DNA of 32,182 nt. It comes from a virus. The notes below the pieces were generated by a model. That model ran no database searches. It was not told the DNA's origin and worked only from the letters and a program-made list of their open reading frames with translations. Shown here one piece after another: positions 7,724-16,667 of the stretch (within the stretch, counting starts at the first letter, position 1; every line of letters starts with the position of its first letter). The position numbers were made by a program, and so were the translations under genes. The stretch is from IMG/VR virus record IMGVR_UViG_3300032050_013907, positions 1 to 32,182 of that record. One strand, written 5' to 3'.

Positions 7724-8670
7724 TACAAGAATTATTAACTGAGAAACTCAGACCGAAGGAATTAAAGCACATGATCCTTCCGGATAGAATCAAGAATTCA
7801 TTCGAAGGAGGTTTACAACAAAATGTGCTTTTATCGGGATCTCCAGGGTCAGGAAAAACCAGCATGGCAAAAATCCTGATGAAAAACCATCCTCACATTT
7901 TTATTAATGTTTCTGACGAAAGTTCAGTTGAGACTATTAGAACTAAAATTCACGATTTCTGTTCTACTGTCTCAATCATGGACGGGGAGAACATGACTAA
8001 GATTGTAATCCTGGATGAGTTTGATGGTGCATCTGAACAATTTTATAAGGCTTTAAGGGGAACCATTGAAAAATATGCAAAAGGTACAAGATTCGTTGCC
8101 ACCTGTAACTACCTAAACAAAATTCCGGAAGCAATCAGATCAAGATTTGAACTCTATGATTTTGATCCGATTAATAAAGAAGAAGAGGTTGAAATCCAAG
8201 ATCAATGGAAGTCAAGGGTTAGCAAAATACTTTCAGCAATTCAAATTGAGCACGATGATAAGAATTTAGATCTTTTTACGAAGAAGTATTTTCCAGACAT
8301 GAGGTCTGCACTTAACACAATTCAAAGATGGAGTATTGATGGGATTAAAGATCTAACTGAATCAAAGATAAATGAGGTTTTGTGGGACCACGAAGAAGTA
8401 TTTGAGCTCATTTTTTCTAAACCAGATCCTGTAAAAAATTACCAGTACATCGTTGGGCAGTACTCTTCAAAAACAGATGATGTTATGACATCTTTAAGCT
8501 CTGATTTTATAAGATGGATTCAAGAGAAAAAACCACAAAACTCAGGTTTGATTCCTGGTATAATAATAACAGTTGCTAAATACCAAGCTGAAAGGAACCT
8601 TGTTATTGATCCCGTAGTTAGTTTGCTTGCCTTAATATTTACTTTACAACAAATGGCAAATAAAGCATAG
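7720..8670 (+). CDS. 44: Clamp-loader large subunit, gp44-like AAA+ ATPase
   Basis: AAA+ ATPase that loads the sliding clamp (gp45) onto primed DNA. Visible motifs are Walker A SGSPGSGKTS (about residues 39-48), Walker B KIVILDEFDGA, sensor-1-like VATCNYLNKIP and the arginine-containing AIRSRFELYDF. These are the order and spacing of clamp-loader subunits. The length, 316 aa, is close to T4 gp44 (319 aa). I chose ATG 7720, which overlaps the ligase stop; the upstream TTG at 7714 would add two residues. No gp62 homolog is obvious directly downstream. The late sigma gp55 in T4 depends on a loaded clamp, so this gene also bears on late transcription if the pathway is conserved. Confidence 0.9.
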   Translation: MIQELLTEKLRPKELKHMILPDRIKNSFEGGLQQNVLLSGSPGSGKTSMAKILMKNHPHIFINVSDESSVETIRTKIHDFCSTVSIMDGENMTKIVILDEFDGASEQFYKALRGTIEKYAKGTRFVATCNYLNKIPEAIRSRFELYDFDPINKEEEVEIQDQWKSRVSKILSAIQIEHDDKNLDLFTKKYFPDMRSALNTIQRWSIDGIKDLTESKINEVLWDHEEVFELIFSKPDPVKNYQYIVGQYSSKTDDVMTSLSSDFIRWIQEKKPQNSGLIPGIIITVAKYQAERNLVIDPVVSLLALIFTLQQMANKA

Positions 8671-8708
8671 AAAACTACTCATTGTAGTCAAAACCCTTGA
8701 TCAACGCA

Positions 8709-8718
8709 TAGTATACTA
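8709..8718. promoter_or_regulatory. Short palindrome with GTATAC core before guanylate kinase
   Basis: TAGTATACTA (10 bp) sits in the 62-nt gap between clamp loader and guanylate kinase, 14 nt before the start codon. It shares the GTATAC core with the longer palindrome at 1906-1923. It is short enough to be chance. Confidence 0.25.
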
Positions 8719-8732
8719 CACAAAACCAAATC

Positions 8733-9200
8733 ATGTCAGCAAAAATTATAATAGTTGGACCTGGAGGATCTGGAAAAGATTTTCTCAGAAAAAAATTTAC
8801 AGATAAGGGATTCACCTATGGTGTTTCATTCACTTCAAGACCGCCAAGACAAGGAGAAGTAGAAGGTGTGGATTATTTTTTTAGAGATGAAGACTTTTTC
8901 AAAGCTAACCATGACATCTTTTTAGAGCTACAAGTTTTTAATGGATGGTACTATGGCATTTCCAAAGGTGAATTTGAAGTCAAAGATCTTTTTATTTTAA
9001 GTCCATCCGGACTAAAATGTCTTAGTCAAGAAGATAGAAATAGAAGCATGGTTATTTTTCTAAATCCAGATCTTGCCCTTAGGAAGGAAAGGATCAATCA
9101 AAGAAATGACGCGGATTCCACAGAAAGAAGGATCATAGCTGATAATGAGGATTTTTTCGAATTTTCTGACTATGATATGGTGATAAAAAATATTTTTTAA
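8733..9200 (+). CDS. Guanylate kinase-like nucleotide kinase
   Basis: Phosphorylates GMP or dGMP to the diphosphate, probably to supply nucleotides for phage DNA. The P-loop is GPGGSGKD (residues 9-16), and the GMP-binding segment is SFTSRPPRQGEVEGVDYFF, a near-textbook guanylate kinase pattern. Downstream, WYYGISKGEFE corresponds to the YGT segment that binds the base. RINQRND is the lid-like Arg-containing region. At 155 aa it is shorter than cellular enzymes (about 200 aa), mainly at the C-terminus, where the family's final helices are reduced. It belongs to the ligase/clamp-loader/nuclease operon; its TAA overlaps the next ATG (TAATG). Confidence 0.85.
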   Translation: MSAKIIIVGPGGSGKDFLRKKFTDKGFTYGVSFTSRPPRQGEVEGVDYFFRDEDFFKANHDIFLELQVFNGWYYGISKGEFEVKDLFILSPSGLKCLSQEDRNRSMVIFLNPDLALRKERINQRNDADSTERRIIADNEDFFEFSDYDMVIKNIF

Positions 9201-10330
9201 TGGTTACAGTTATTTTGGACGGCAACTATTTGCTACATAAAACCTTTGGTATATTTTCTGGTTTTGGTAGTAAAAGCCCAGGTGATGTTTTATCTTCAGA
9301 AACAGAAAGAAACATGTTTCTTAGGAAGGTCATAACTGATATGTGCTATTCCCTGAATCAGATTCCAGATCTCAATAGAGTTATATTTTGTAAGGATTCA
9401 AGATCTTGGAGAAAAGACTATAAGATTACCCGAAGCGTTTATAAGGAAAGCAGGGTAAAAGGAGAAGGTGTTGATTGGGGATCTTTCTTTAAGCTCTTGG
9501 AAGAGTTTGGAGAATACCTTTCGGAGAATGGATTTATTTATAGCACTTGTGGTGGAGCAGAAGGAGACGACTTAATATGGGCTTGGTGTGAACATCTAAA
9601 GGATTCAGATGACCAAGTTATCATTTTAAGTGGAGACAAAGATATGCACCAGCTAGTACGTTCCAACGGTAAAACTTGGACTTGCATTTGGAATAGCAAT
9701 TCAAAGAACAATAGGTTCATTGTGTCAGATAATTGGAAGATTGAAGACGAACAGGAAACTACAATTTTTGATGTTACTCCGATTTCAGGATCGAACAACC
9801 ATAAACTACAGAATCTTATATCCTCCTGCACTATTGAAAAAATCGAGATCAAAGAATTTGTGTTCAAAAAAATCTTGATGGGGGATAAAAAGGACGATGT
9901 TCCTGGAGTTTTTCCTTATCTAACTAAGAATGGTAAAACCTCTAATATTGCCGAAGGAAAAGCTCAAAAGATATGGGATTTGTATGTACAATCACCTTGG
10001 GAGAAATTTTCAATGGAGGATTTATGGGAAAACGATGAGTTTTTATCATGGTTAGCTGGACTTTCTTTAAGATTGATAGGACAAACAGACAACAGTGAGA
10101 ATAGAGAGAAATTCAAGCAGTATTACGAAGAAAACGGAAGGTTAGTTTGGTTAAATCACAAAGCTATTCCTGAAGATATGGTTGAAAATCTCAAGAACCA
10201 TGTTATTTCTCTTTCCAAATCTGAAAGAGTGGCTCCACTGGTTGATAAAAAAATCATGATAGAGAAATCTCCATGGGCTAAAGACACAAGCCCTCCAAAA
10301 CAATTTGATCCATTTTCACTTTTTGACTAA
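9200..10330 (+). CDS. rnh: RNase H / FEN-like 5'-3' nuclease
   Basis: A flap/5' nuclease of the T4 RNase H type that removes RNA primers from lagging-strand fragments. Metal-binding acidic residues lie in the expected order: ILDGNYLLHKTF (N-terminal Asp), FCKDSRSWRKDY, GGAEGDDLIWAWCEH (Glu-Asp-Asp), ILSGDKDMHQLV and GDKKDDVPGVF (Asp pair before the helix-hairpin region). It is 376 aa, longer than T4 RNase H (305 aa), with additional sequence after the catalytic core and between motifs. Next to DNA ligase it forms a natural Okazaki-fragment maturation pair. Overlaps its neighbours by one nucleotide on both sides (TAATG). Confidence 0.87.
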   Translation: MVTVILDGNYLLHKTFGIFSGFGSKSPGDVLSSETERNMFLRKVITDMCYSLNQIPDLNRVIFCKDSRSWRKDYKITRSVYKESRVKGEGVDWGSFFKLLEEFGEYLSENGFIYSTCGGAEGDDLIWAWCEHLKDSDDQVIILSGDKDMHQLVRSNGKTWTCIWNSNSKNNRFIVSDNWKIEDEQETTIFDVTPISGSNNHKLQNLISSCTIEKIEIKEFVFKKILMGDKKDDVPGVFPYLTKNGKTSNIAEGKAQKIWDLYVQSPWEKFSMEDLWENDEFLSWLAGLSLRLIGQTDNSENREKFKQYYEENGRLVWLNHKAIPEDMVENLKNHVISLSKSERVAPLVDKKIMIEKSPWAKDTSPPKQFDPFSLFD

Positions 10331-10731
10331 TGAATAATCCTTTCGATTTAATAAAGGCTTTCCACACAAAGGATTGGGAAAAAATAAAGGATAGAGACAA
10401 ATCCAGAAATTTCTTCATGATTAATAGACTTTGCTCTATCGCTTTCCCTTTACAGGCTAATTCTTTCAACCATATAAAAATCCAACCAGAAAAAGCTGTG
10501 GATTTTTGGAAGGTTTTTGTTTCTCATCAGAACAAAAAGACCCCGCAGTGGATTTGGACAAAAACTCTTAAGGGGGAGAAGGAAAAAGAAAACCTGAAAT
10601 ACAAAGAAGAGATTTTAGAGTTCATAAAAAACAAGCACCAAATCTCTGACAGAGAAATTCAAGAAATGATCGATTTCTTTCCTACTAAATTCAAATCTTA
10701 CTACAAAGAAATTGAATCACTTTTGAGTTAA
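10330..10731 (+). CDS. Small unknown protein at the end of the replication operon
   Basis: A 133-aa protein with no recognised motif. It begins NNPFDLIKAFHTKDWEKI, continues with a conserved-looking RNFFMINRLCSIAFPLQA segment and a Trp-rich PQWIWTK, and ends in a basic, helical region. It is coupled by TAATG to the nuclease and follows clamp loader, kinase and nuclease, so a replisome-accessory function is plausible. T4 has a clamp-loader small subunit (gp62) and a helicase loader (gp59) with weak conservation; I cannot align this protein to either and leave function open. Confidence 0.6.
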   Translation: MNNPFDLIKAFHTKDWEKIKDRDKSRNFFMINRLCSIAFPLQANSFNHIKIQPEKAVDFWKVFVSHQNKKTPQWIWTKTLKGEKEKENLKYKEEILEFIKNKHQISDREIQEMIDFFPTKFKSYYKEIESLLS

Positions 10732-10749
10732 GATTGACTTTTCTTATCC

Positions 10750-10761
10750 GGATATATAAAG
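10750..10761 (+). promoter_or_regulatory. Candidate late promoter for the collagen-like fibre gene
   Basis: GGATATATAAAG lies 15 nt upstream of ATG 10777, in the only gap of this region. It shares the box and short-leader arrangement of other virion genes here. Confidence 0.6.
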
Positions 10762-10776
10762 CAAAATACTTCCGGA

Positions 10777-13700
10777 ATGCAGGAGCTTAGTCAGATATCA
10801 ATAAAGCAATTACTTGCCTCCAACACAATTGGAGCAAACAATCAGATCACCAATGCTAATTTTGCACAACTGCAAGAAGGTTTTACTCTTCTTAACAGAG
10901 CATTTGGAATATCAATCCAGGATAAATCTCTTAACTTTCCTACAGGTAAATTAAACGTTGGGAGTTTGAAATCCAACTTGATTAGGCTTCCTATAGAAGG
11001 AACAAGTTCGATTCAATTAAACGGAGCAAATGGTGATATTCTTTCTAGTGGATTAAACACTGTTAATGACATTTATGCAGGTGGTAATGTTATAGTAGGT
11101 AATGCCAACAAAGGTGGAAGATTAAGACTTGTTCTTGACAGAACGTATACGGACGATACAATATTACCAGGAGTAGCTGGACAAATCAGATTTACTGGTA
11201 ATGATTACGAAGCTTATTTTGAGGTAGGTGAAGTAAGATCTACTTTTTCATTTACAATTGGATCTACAGGTACCACAGGACAAAGCATTTCTGTTTTATA
11301 TAACGGAGTAACTGCAGGTACAACCAGTTGGAATACTACTAACACTATAACAGCACAGCAGCTTGTTCTGGCGATAGCCAGCAACACAACTGGTCCTTGC
11401 TTAGCAGAATCTAACACAAACACAGTAACAATTGTAGCACTCCCAGGATTAGGATCAAGCTCAAACGGTGATGCTATAACTTTTGCAGGAGCAATTCCAA
11501 CCAATGTCACTGGTGGATCTATGTCAGGCGGTGCAGATGGTATTGACCAATGGGTTAGTTTGATAACTGCAACAGGGGGAAATGGTCCAACTGGTCCAAC
11601 TGGAGCTGCTGGAGGACCAACTGGAGCAACAGGTGTTCAAGGTCCAACTGGACCTACAGGATCAATAGGTTTAACGGGTCCAACTGGAACCACAGGTCCA
11701 ACAGGATCTGGAGCTACTGGTCCTACAGGAACTGATGGAGCTACTGGTCCAACTGGATTAACTGGCCCAACTGGAGCAACAGGACCTCAGGGAGCAAAAG
11801 GAAGTGCAGGAAATAATGGTGCTACAGGTGCCACTGGACCAACTGGATCAGTTGGTGCTACTGGTGCTGGAGTTACCGGTGCAACTGGTGTAACTGGACC
11901 AACTGGATCTACAGGTAGTGCAGGATCAACTGGAGCATCTGGTCAAAGTTTTAGAACTGGGTCTGGAGTTCCTTTGCCTTCACTGGGAAGTAATGGTGAT
12001 ACGTATTTAGATCTAGATACTGATAACGTTTACACGAAAGCTTCTTCAGTTTGGAGTTTAGTTACCAACATTAAAGGAGCTACTGGAACTACAGGAGCTA
12101 CCGGCACTACCGGTGCTACTGGAACAAATGGATCCACTGGTGCAACTGGACCAACAGGAGCCGCTGGTGTCACAGGAGTTACTGGTCCAACTGGGGCTGA
12201 TGGTGTAACAGGAGCAACCGGCCCTGCAGGTTCACCTGGAACTATGCCATATTTAGATCTTTCTAATGTGGCTAATGCACAATCATTAAGTACAGGAGGT
12301 AACATTCCAGCTAGATTTGATACAACTAATCTTATTGATTCATCATATTTTGCAGTAGGTAATTATGTTCCTTCCGGAATAACTGGAACTTATTTCGAAA
12401 CTTTGGTATCTGGAAAATACTTTGTTAGCTATAAAATAGGATTAGACAATGTTACTGCCTCAGCATCTTCTTTGATAACCACAAAACTCATGTCGTCAAC
12501 TTCTTCTCCTGTTGAAGTTGCTAACCTGAAGGCTTTCAAAACTATTGAAGATGTATCATCTGGTTCTGAATCCCCTTTTGAAACCGTGGTGGTAACAGGG
12601 ATTATAGATGCAGTAGCCGGGGATCAGTATTGGGTTAAAGTTGAATATGATGCAGGTGGGGTTGGAACTGTTAATATAACACTGGGCGACACAGGTATAT
12701 CAGTACTTGCCCTTCAAGGACAAATGGGACCTACTGGACCTACTGGAACAGCTGGTGCTACCGGTCCTTCTGGAGGTCCAGTTGGACCTACTGGACCAAC
12801 AGGAACAGGTGTAACTGGTCCCACAGGATCAGCAGGAGCTACTGGACCTACTGGAACAGCTGGTGCTACTGGACCAACTGGAACAGGTGTTACTGGACCA
12901 ACGGGAACAGCTGGAGCAACTGGATCTACTGGAGCCACTGGTACTGTTTCTGTAACATCTCTTACTTATTCAGCATTTTATGCTCTCTTTTCAGGAGGCA
13001 CAATGACTCCAGGAACTCTGTATAGAATAAACGATTTTAGAACAGTCCATTATATCCTTGAAACCGCAGGTACAGCCACAAATACTGGCTCGACAGAAGA
13101 AATTTATGTACTTGCGACATCAGCTACAACTATAGACCAAAGAGTGATTTCAGAGGATTACCCTGAGGATATCATTTATTGGGATCCTGATCCAAGCAAC
13201 TTTTATGGAGATGAAGCTTTTACTACTTCTACTTCACCTTCTACAATTGTATCTGGATTTAGAGGAGCTATAACTTATAGAAAAGATACAAACAGAAATA
13301 TCGAAGGCTATTTCGATTGGAGGGCTTTTAAGTTCAGAAGGTGGCCAGCTAGTACTTCTTATCCTGTTTGGGATTCAGTTTCCCCTCCAACTACCTACGC
13401 AGCAGGTGACGTAGTTAGGGTTTCTGCAGGAGCAGGAAATGGTGGGTGGTTTGGATGCTTAGAATCCGATGGATCCGGGATTAATCCAGAAGAGAATAAC
13501 AAATGGGTTAAACTTGTCGATGGATTTAGCCTTTATTTTTTCACTCAAGATATTAATTACACAGTAATATTAGGGTTCGGAACTCCTAGTTTTGCTCTGA
13601 ATAGAGGATCAGGATTCAGAGATTTCCTTGCTATAGATCCTGCAGATTTTGCTTCTATTAGAAATATTTCTTTCGGAAAAAAGAGAACCACGACAGATTT

Positions 13701-14406
13701 TAATAATCCTTTCACTTCCACGACATATGAGGAATCATACATACCAAATAATATAATCATAGGTGAGCTAGCACGAATGAATATTTCTGACATTTCGTTC
13801 GATGGCGGATCGCAAGGAAATACTTTAAACTTAAGAAATACTTATAATAGCCCTACAAATTTCACATATAATATTAAATTAGAAGATTGTAATACGATAG
13901 TTTTCAGTGAAGTTGAAGATATTGGTTCGCAACTTTACATAAATAACATAACTTTAAAGCGAGTAAGTGGAAGTGTAATAAATCCTTATGATTCATTTAA
14001 CTCAGTTGTTCTAGAAGATTGTACCTCGATTGCAGTTGAAGGTAATATTGACACAGGTTATTTAAGCGAAATTAATCAATGCGTGTTTAAAAACTACGGA
14101 AGTGGAGGAGATGATATTATTAGAAACTCTACAATTAAAACTGCGGCAGGATCTTCTTTCCTTTGTAAAATTCAAGACTCCGAGTTGAATTGGGTATCAA
14201 ATTCAAAAATAGGAGTTCCACTAGTATCTAAAACTGCTTTGTATTTAAAATCTCACTTTGTAAGCAATAGCAATTTTGCTTCTGCAACTTTTATATACGA
14301 TACTTCGACTTACGCGAAACAAATTATGGGAACTACTGGGGCAAGTCCAACCCTGATTTATGTAGACAACGCCGGAACACTTCAGACAGTTCCTGCTATA
14401 AATTAA
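10777..14406 (+). CDS. Large collagen-like tail-fibre or decoration protein
   Basis: A 1209-aa virion protein probably involved in host recognition or decoration. The order of parts is: a helical N-terminus (about 1-60); a beta-rich section with a small domain (about 150-260) containing [16 protein letters not shown]; collagen-like Gly-X-Y tract 1 (270-389), mostly GPTGAT or GATGPT; a short spacer ([14 protein letters not shown]); tract 2 (434-488); a beta-sandwich-like domain (490-645) of C1q/TNF-like appearance; tract 3 (651-722); and a long C-terminal beta domain. That last part has FRRWPAS and a CBM5/12-like segment, [12 protein letters not shown] with a following WFGCLES, then a possible beta-helix. 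Gly-X-Y tracts form triple helices, so the protein is likely a trimer. Downstream genes follow at 8 nt. Fibre versus capsid decoration cannot be resolved from sequence. Confidence 0.8.
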   Translation: MQELSQISIKQLLASNTIGANNQITNANFAQLQEGFTLLNRAFGISIQDKSLNFPTGKLNVGSLKSNLIRLPIEGTSSIQLNGANGDILSSGLNTVNDIYAGGNVIVGNANKGGRLRLVLDRTYTDDTILPGVAGQIRFTGNDYEAYFEVGEVRSTFSFTIGSTGTTGQSISVLYNGVTAGTTSWNTTNTITAQQLVLAIASNTTGPCLAESNTNTVTIVALPGLGSSSNGDAITFAGAIPTNVTGGSMSGGADGIDQWVSLITATGGNGPTGPTGAAGGPTGATGVQGPTGPTGSIGLTGPTGTTGPTGSGATGPTGTDGATGPTGLTGPTGATGPQGAKGSAGNNGATGATGPTGSVGATGAGVTGATGVTGPTGSTGSAGSTGASGQSFRTGSGVPLPSLGSNGDTYLDLDTDNVYTKASSVWSLVTNIKGATGTTGATGTTGATGTNGSTGATGPTGAAGVTGVTGPTGADGVTGATGPAGSPGTMPYLDLSNVANAQSLSTGGNIPARFDTTNLIDSSYFAVGNYVPSGITGTYFETLVSGKYFVSYKIGLDNVTASASSLITTKLMSSTSSPVEVANLKAFKTIEDVSSGSESPFETVVVTGIIDAVAGDQYWVKVEYDAGGVGTVNITLGDTGISVLALQGQMGPTGPTGTAGATGPSGGPVGPTGPTGTGVTGPTGSAGATGPTGTAGATGPTGTGVTGPTGTAGATGSTGATGTVSVTSLTYSAFYALFSGGTMTPGTLYRINDFRTVHYILETAGTATNTGSTEEIYVLATSATTIDQRVISEDYPEDIIYWDPDPSNFYGDEAFTTSTSPSTIVSGFRGAITYRKDTNRNIEGYFDWRAFKFRRWPASTSYPVWDSVSPPTTYAAGDVVRVSAGAGNGGWFGCLESDGSGINPEENNKWVKLVDGFSLYFFTQDINYTVILGFGTPSFALNRGSGFRDFLAIDPADFASIRNISFGKKRTTTDFNNPFTSTTYEESYIPNNIIIGELARMNISDISFDGGSQGNTLNLRNTYNSPTNFTYNIKLEDCNTIVFSEVEDIGSQLYINNITLKRVSGSVINPYDSFNSVVLEDCTSIAVEGNIDTGYLSEINQCVFKNYGSGGDDIIRNSTIKTAAGSSFLCKIQDSELNWVSNSKIGVPLVSKTALYLKSHFVSNSNFASATFIYDTSTYAKQIMGTTGASPTLIYVDNAGTLQTVPAIN
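11584..12945 (+). repeat. Three collagen-like Gly-X-Y tracts
   Basis: Three blocks of Gly-X-Y triplets, at 11584-11943, 12076-12240 and 12727-12945, with Pro-Thr, Ala-Thr and related pairs. DNA shows many near-identical units such as ggtccaactgga and ggagctactgg, so the region is prone to recombination and length change. Two non-collagen domains separate the tracts. Confidence 0.85.
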
Positions 14407-14414
14407 AAAGGAGA

Positions 14415-14957
14415 ATGGTGATATCGGAAAAAAATAAACTGTTGATTAACAGGGTTTTAGACACGATCGACTGGTCATTGATCCACAAATTTTATAAAAT
14501 GGTGGGGAGAACAGTTGGTGCTGAAACAACTCAAATACCTGGGGTCAAAAAGCTGCCGAAAGGAACTAAATTGACAACAGATCACATTAAAGATGAAATC
14601 AATAATTTAATTAACCACATAGTGGAAAACGATATGAGCCAATTCATGTACGGTCCTTGGAATGTGGTTTGGGTTAATGGAGAGTGGGAAATGGAAATTC
14701 CAGAAATGGACGACGACGGTAACGAAATACCAGGAGGTGGAACAAGTTTTTTCCCTATTTTAGAATCCGTTTTAGAAATTCATTTTTCACCAATGGTTGT
14801 AATATCAAAAGAAGTTGTCGTGGACGAAGATGAATTGGAAGACAATCCTGAAACAGTAGATCTCAACAAGCAATTAGAAAAAGCTCTAAAAGACGAAAAT
14901 TACGAGTTAGCATCAAAGATTAGAGATCTAATTGAAATTTACAAAAAACAGAAATGA
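14415..14957 (+). CDS. Unknown protein with a UVR-like C-terminal motif
   Basis: A 180-aa protein. The N-terminal part (IDWSLIHKFYKMVG) and the middle, with FMYGPWNVVWVNGEWEMEIP and an acidic DDDGNE turn, look like a folded domain without a known signature. The last 30 residues, with LEKALKDENYELASKIRDLI, fit the UVR motif (E..L..A...E.YE.A...RD), the two-helix element of UvrB, UvrC and ClpC-type proteins that mediates protein-protein contact. An AAGGAG precedes the ATG by one base, unusually close; GTG 14418 would give better spacing. The stop overlaps the next gene (ATGA). It belongs to the set after the fibre gene. Confidence 0.6.
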   Translation: MVISEKNKLLINRVLDTIDWSLIHKFYKMVGRTVGAETTQIPGVKKLPKGTKLTTDHIKDEINNLINHIVENDMSQFMYGPWNVVWVNGEWEMEIPEMDDDGNEIPGGGTSFFPILESVLEIHFSPMVVISKEVVVDEDELEDNPETVDLNKQLEKALKDENYELASKIRDLIEIYKKQK

Positions 14958-15835
14958 AGACTACCAAAATCAAATCTCTAAATGAATATTTTTCACAGAC
15001 TATAAGTGGAGATGGCTTTAACAGCTCAAATGGAGTTTTTAAAGTTGACTACAAACCATTTCAGGATCTTTCAATATCGGTTGGGAGAGACCCAGATCCA
15101 AGTATATTAGTTAAAGATTCTGTGTTTCAAGTTGGTGATTTGGTAAAAGGAAAAGTGGAAGGAAAAAGTAAGAAAATTACTGGTGAGGTTATAGAGACTT
15201 TCAAACAACAGGATGGTAAATCGTACAGGATCAAAATCCAAGGATTGAGAGACAAAAAAATTTACTCACTAATTCCAGGATCAATAGAGTTTACAGAGGA
15301 CAGAGGGAACACTAAAAACTTAATGGGTGTAGCTATTAGCTCCAGAGAAAAGATGCAACAAAATCTCAAATATGACGGAGGTAACGTTGTGTGGGGTTCA
15401 TTGGAAGGTGAATCAGATAAAGATCTTTTGATACCTATTGATAATCCAGATCATATAGAAGGTCCTTTTGGAACGGGATGGAGGATTATTTTGTCACAAA
15501 ATCCTGTACCTGGCGAAAGGATATTTGCTGGGGTAACTTGCAATCCAAACACGCACGAAATTTATTGCGACTCTAAACTAAATCCTGTAACACTAAAAGA
15601 TACTTTGAAGGCAGCTGAAGCTTATTGCTTTATGAAACATCACAAAGATTTAAGTGATATAAACGATCAAATTAAATGTCTTTTGGGCGTTATATTTTTA
15701 GAAATGAAGAATGAACTAGAAGCTAAGAAAATTCTTGTTCAACATTTTCATTCTTTGGCAGGTGAATCATATGGCCAGTGCCGAGACAGAGATTTACAAC
15801 AAGCACAATCTATAATTAATACTTTTATATCCTAA
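14954..15835 (+). CDS. Unknown protein with KOW/SH3-like segment and (L/I)xE leader
   Basis: A 293-aa protein. The N-terminus MKTTKIKSLNE ends in L-N-E at residues 9-11, matching the (L/I)xE pattern cleaved by T4-type prohead proteases, though a chance match is possible. Residues about 56-105 (VGDLVKGKVEGKSKKITGEV onwards) read as an SH3/KOW-like beta barrel. The C-terminal third is helical and Cys/His-containing (AYCFMKHHKDL, FHSLAGESYGQCRDRD). No family recognised. It overlaps both neighbours by 4 and 1 nt, indicating coupled translation. Confidence 0.6.
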   Translation: MKTTKIKSLNEYFSQTISGDGFNSSNGVFKVDYKPFQDLSISVGRDPDPSILVKDSVFQVGDLVKGKVEGKSKKITGEVIETFKQQDGKSYRIKIQGLRDKKIYSLIPGSIEFTEDRGNTKNLMGVAISSREKMQQNLKYDGGNVVWGSLEGESDKDLLIPIDNPDHIEGPFGTGWRIILSQNPVPGERIFAGVTCNPNTHEIYCDSKLNPVTLKDTLKAAEAYCFMKHHKDLSDINDQIKCLLGVIFLEMKNELEAKKILVQHFHSLAGESYGQCRDRDLQQAQSIINTFIS

Positions 15836-16635
15836 TGTCGATAGAAAGAAAAAGAAGTCTTCTTAGAGTTAGTAGAGAAAGAATTAAGAATCCAAATTTT
15901 GGACAAGATATAAAATCAGAAACCAAACCAAATTTAACCCGAAATTTCAGGGTTAATAATAGCGAACCAGGTATGGAATTACCAGTATCAAGAATTACAA
16001 CTACGATAAAAAGCGAATATCACGGAAAGAATCTTTATCCAGATTACATTGGAAAATACAAAGATAAAACTTTTATTATAGTTGGATGTGGATCTTCAGT
16101 TAACTACTTCACAGATCTAAGTAAATACTACATAGTAGGGGTGAATGATATCGAAAGAATACTTACACCAGATTTTTTAGTTGTTGTAAATGATTTCAGA
16201 ACATTTATGAGAGGAAGATGGGATTTTGTTCGAGATTCTTTAAGCCCTGTAATATTTTCACATCTAGATAATCCTGGGCCTATAACAAGATCTGGAAACT
16301 TAGCAAAATTAAAAGTCGGAGAAAGGAACCAAGCAAGATTAGACCAGTTCGAATTTGTTGATCACACAATGAACTCTCCATATATGGCTGCTATTGTAGC
16401 TTACCAGTTGGGAGCATCTAAAATAGGTATGATTGGTGTTGATTTTACCAATGATCATTTTTTTACAAAAAGCGGAACTCATAAGCTTTCTAAGCATATC
16501 AGAAACATCGATGGTGAATTTGGTGTGTTAAGAGATAACTTAGAAAAGAAAGGAGTGAAGGTGGCTAATCTATCACCAATAAGCCAATTGGAGTCATGGC
16601 CAAAAATGGACCTGGAAGCTTTTGATGCTTTGTAA
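15835..16635 (+). CDS. Rossmann-fold protein resembling the DUF115/MAF family
   Basis: A 266-aa protein. After a basic, probably disordered N-terminus, residues about 78-130 show a Rossmann-type strand-loop: DKTFIIVGCGSSVNYF, then YYIVGVNDIERILTPDFLVV. A second half has NSPYMAAIVAYQLGASKIGM followed by IGVDFTND. This layout (GxGxS near the N-terminus, then a GVND strand, and a later 'position at which the object is known' G-hydrophobic-D strand) resembles the DUF115 / MAF flagellin-glycosylation family and, more distantly, sialyltransferase-like glycosyltransferases. It may modify a sugar or glycosylate a virion protein. Assignment is by pattern only; moderate at fold level, low for substrate. 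Confidence 0.5.
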   Translation: MSIERKRSLLRVSRERIKNPNFGQDIKSETKPNLTRNFRVNNSEPGMELPVSRITTTIKSEYHGKNLYPDYIGKYKDKTFIIVGCGSSVNYFTDLSKYYIVGVNDIERILTPDFLVVVNDFRTFMRGRWDFVRDSLSPVIFSHLDNPGPITRSGNLAKLKVGERNQARLDQFEFVDHTMNSPYMAAIVAYQLGASKIGMIGVDFTNDHFFTKSGTHKLSKHIRNIDGEFGVLRDNLEKKGVKVANLSPISQLESWPKMDLEAFDAL

Positions 16636-16667
16636 GAAACTTCTAAAGTTAAAGTAATAAAACTTAT

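Noticed and set aside
12030-12938. Minus-strand frames rich in VAPVGPV repeats opposite the fibre gene
   Set aside because: They are antisense images of the Gly-X-Y codon repeats; the plus frame is clearly the protein-like one. The same applies at 21562-21753 and 21799-22176.
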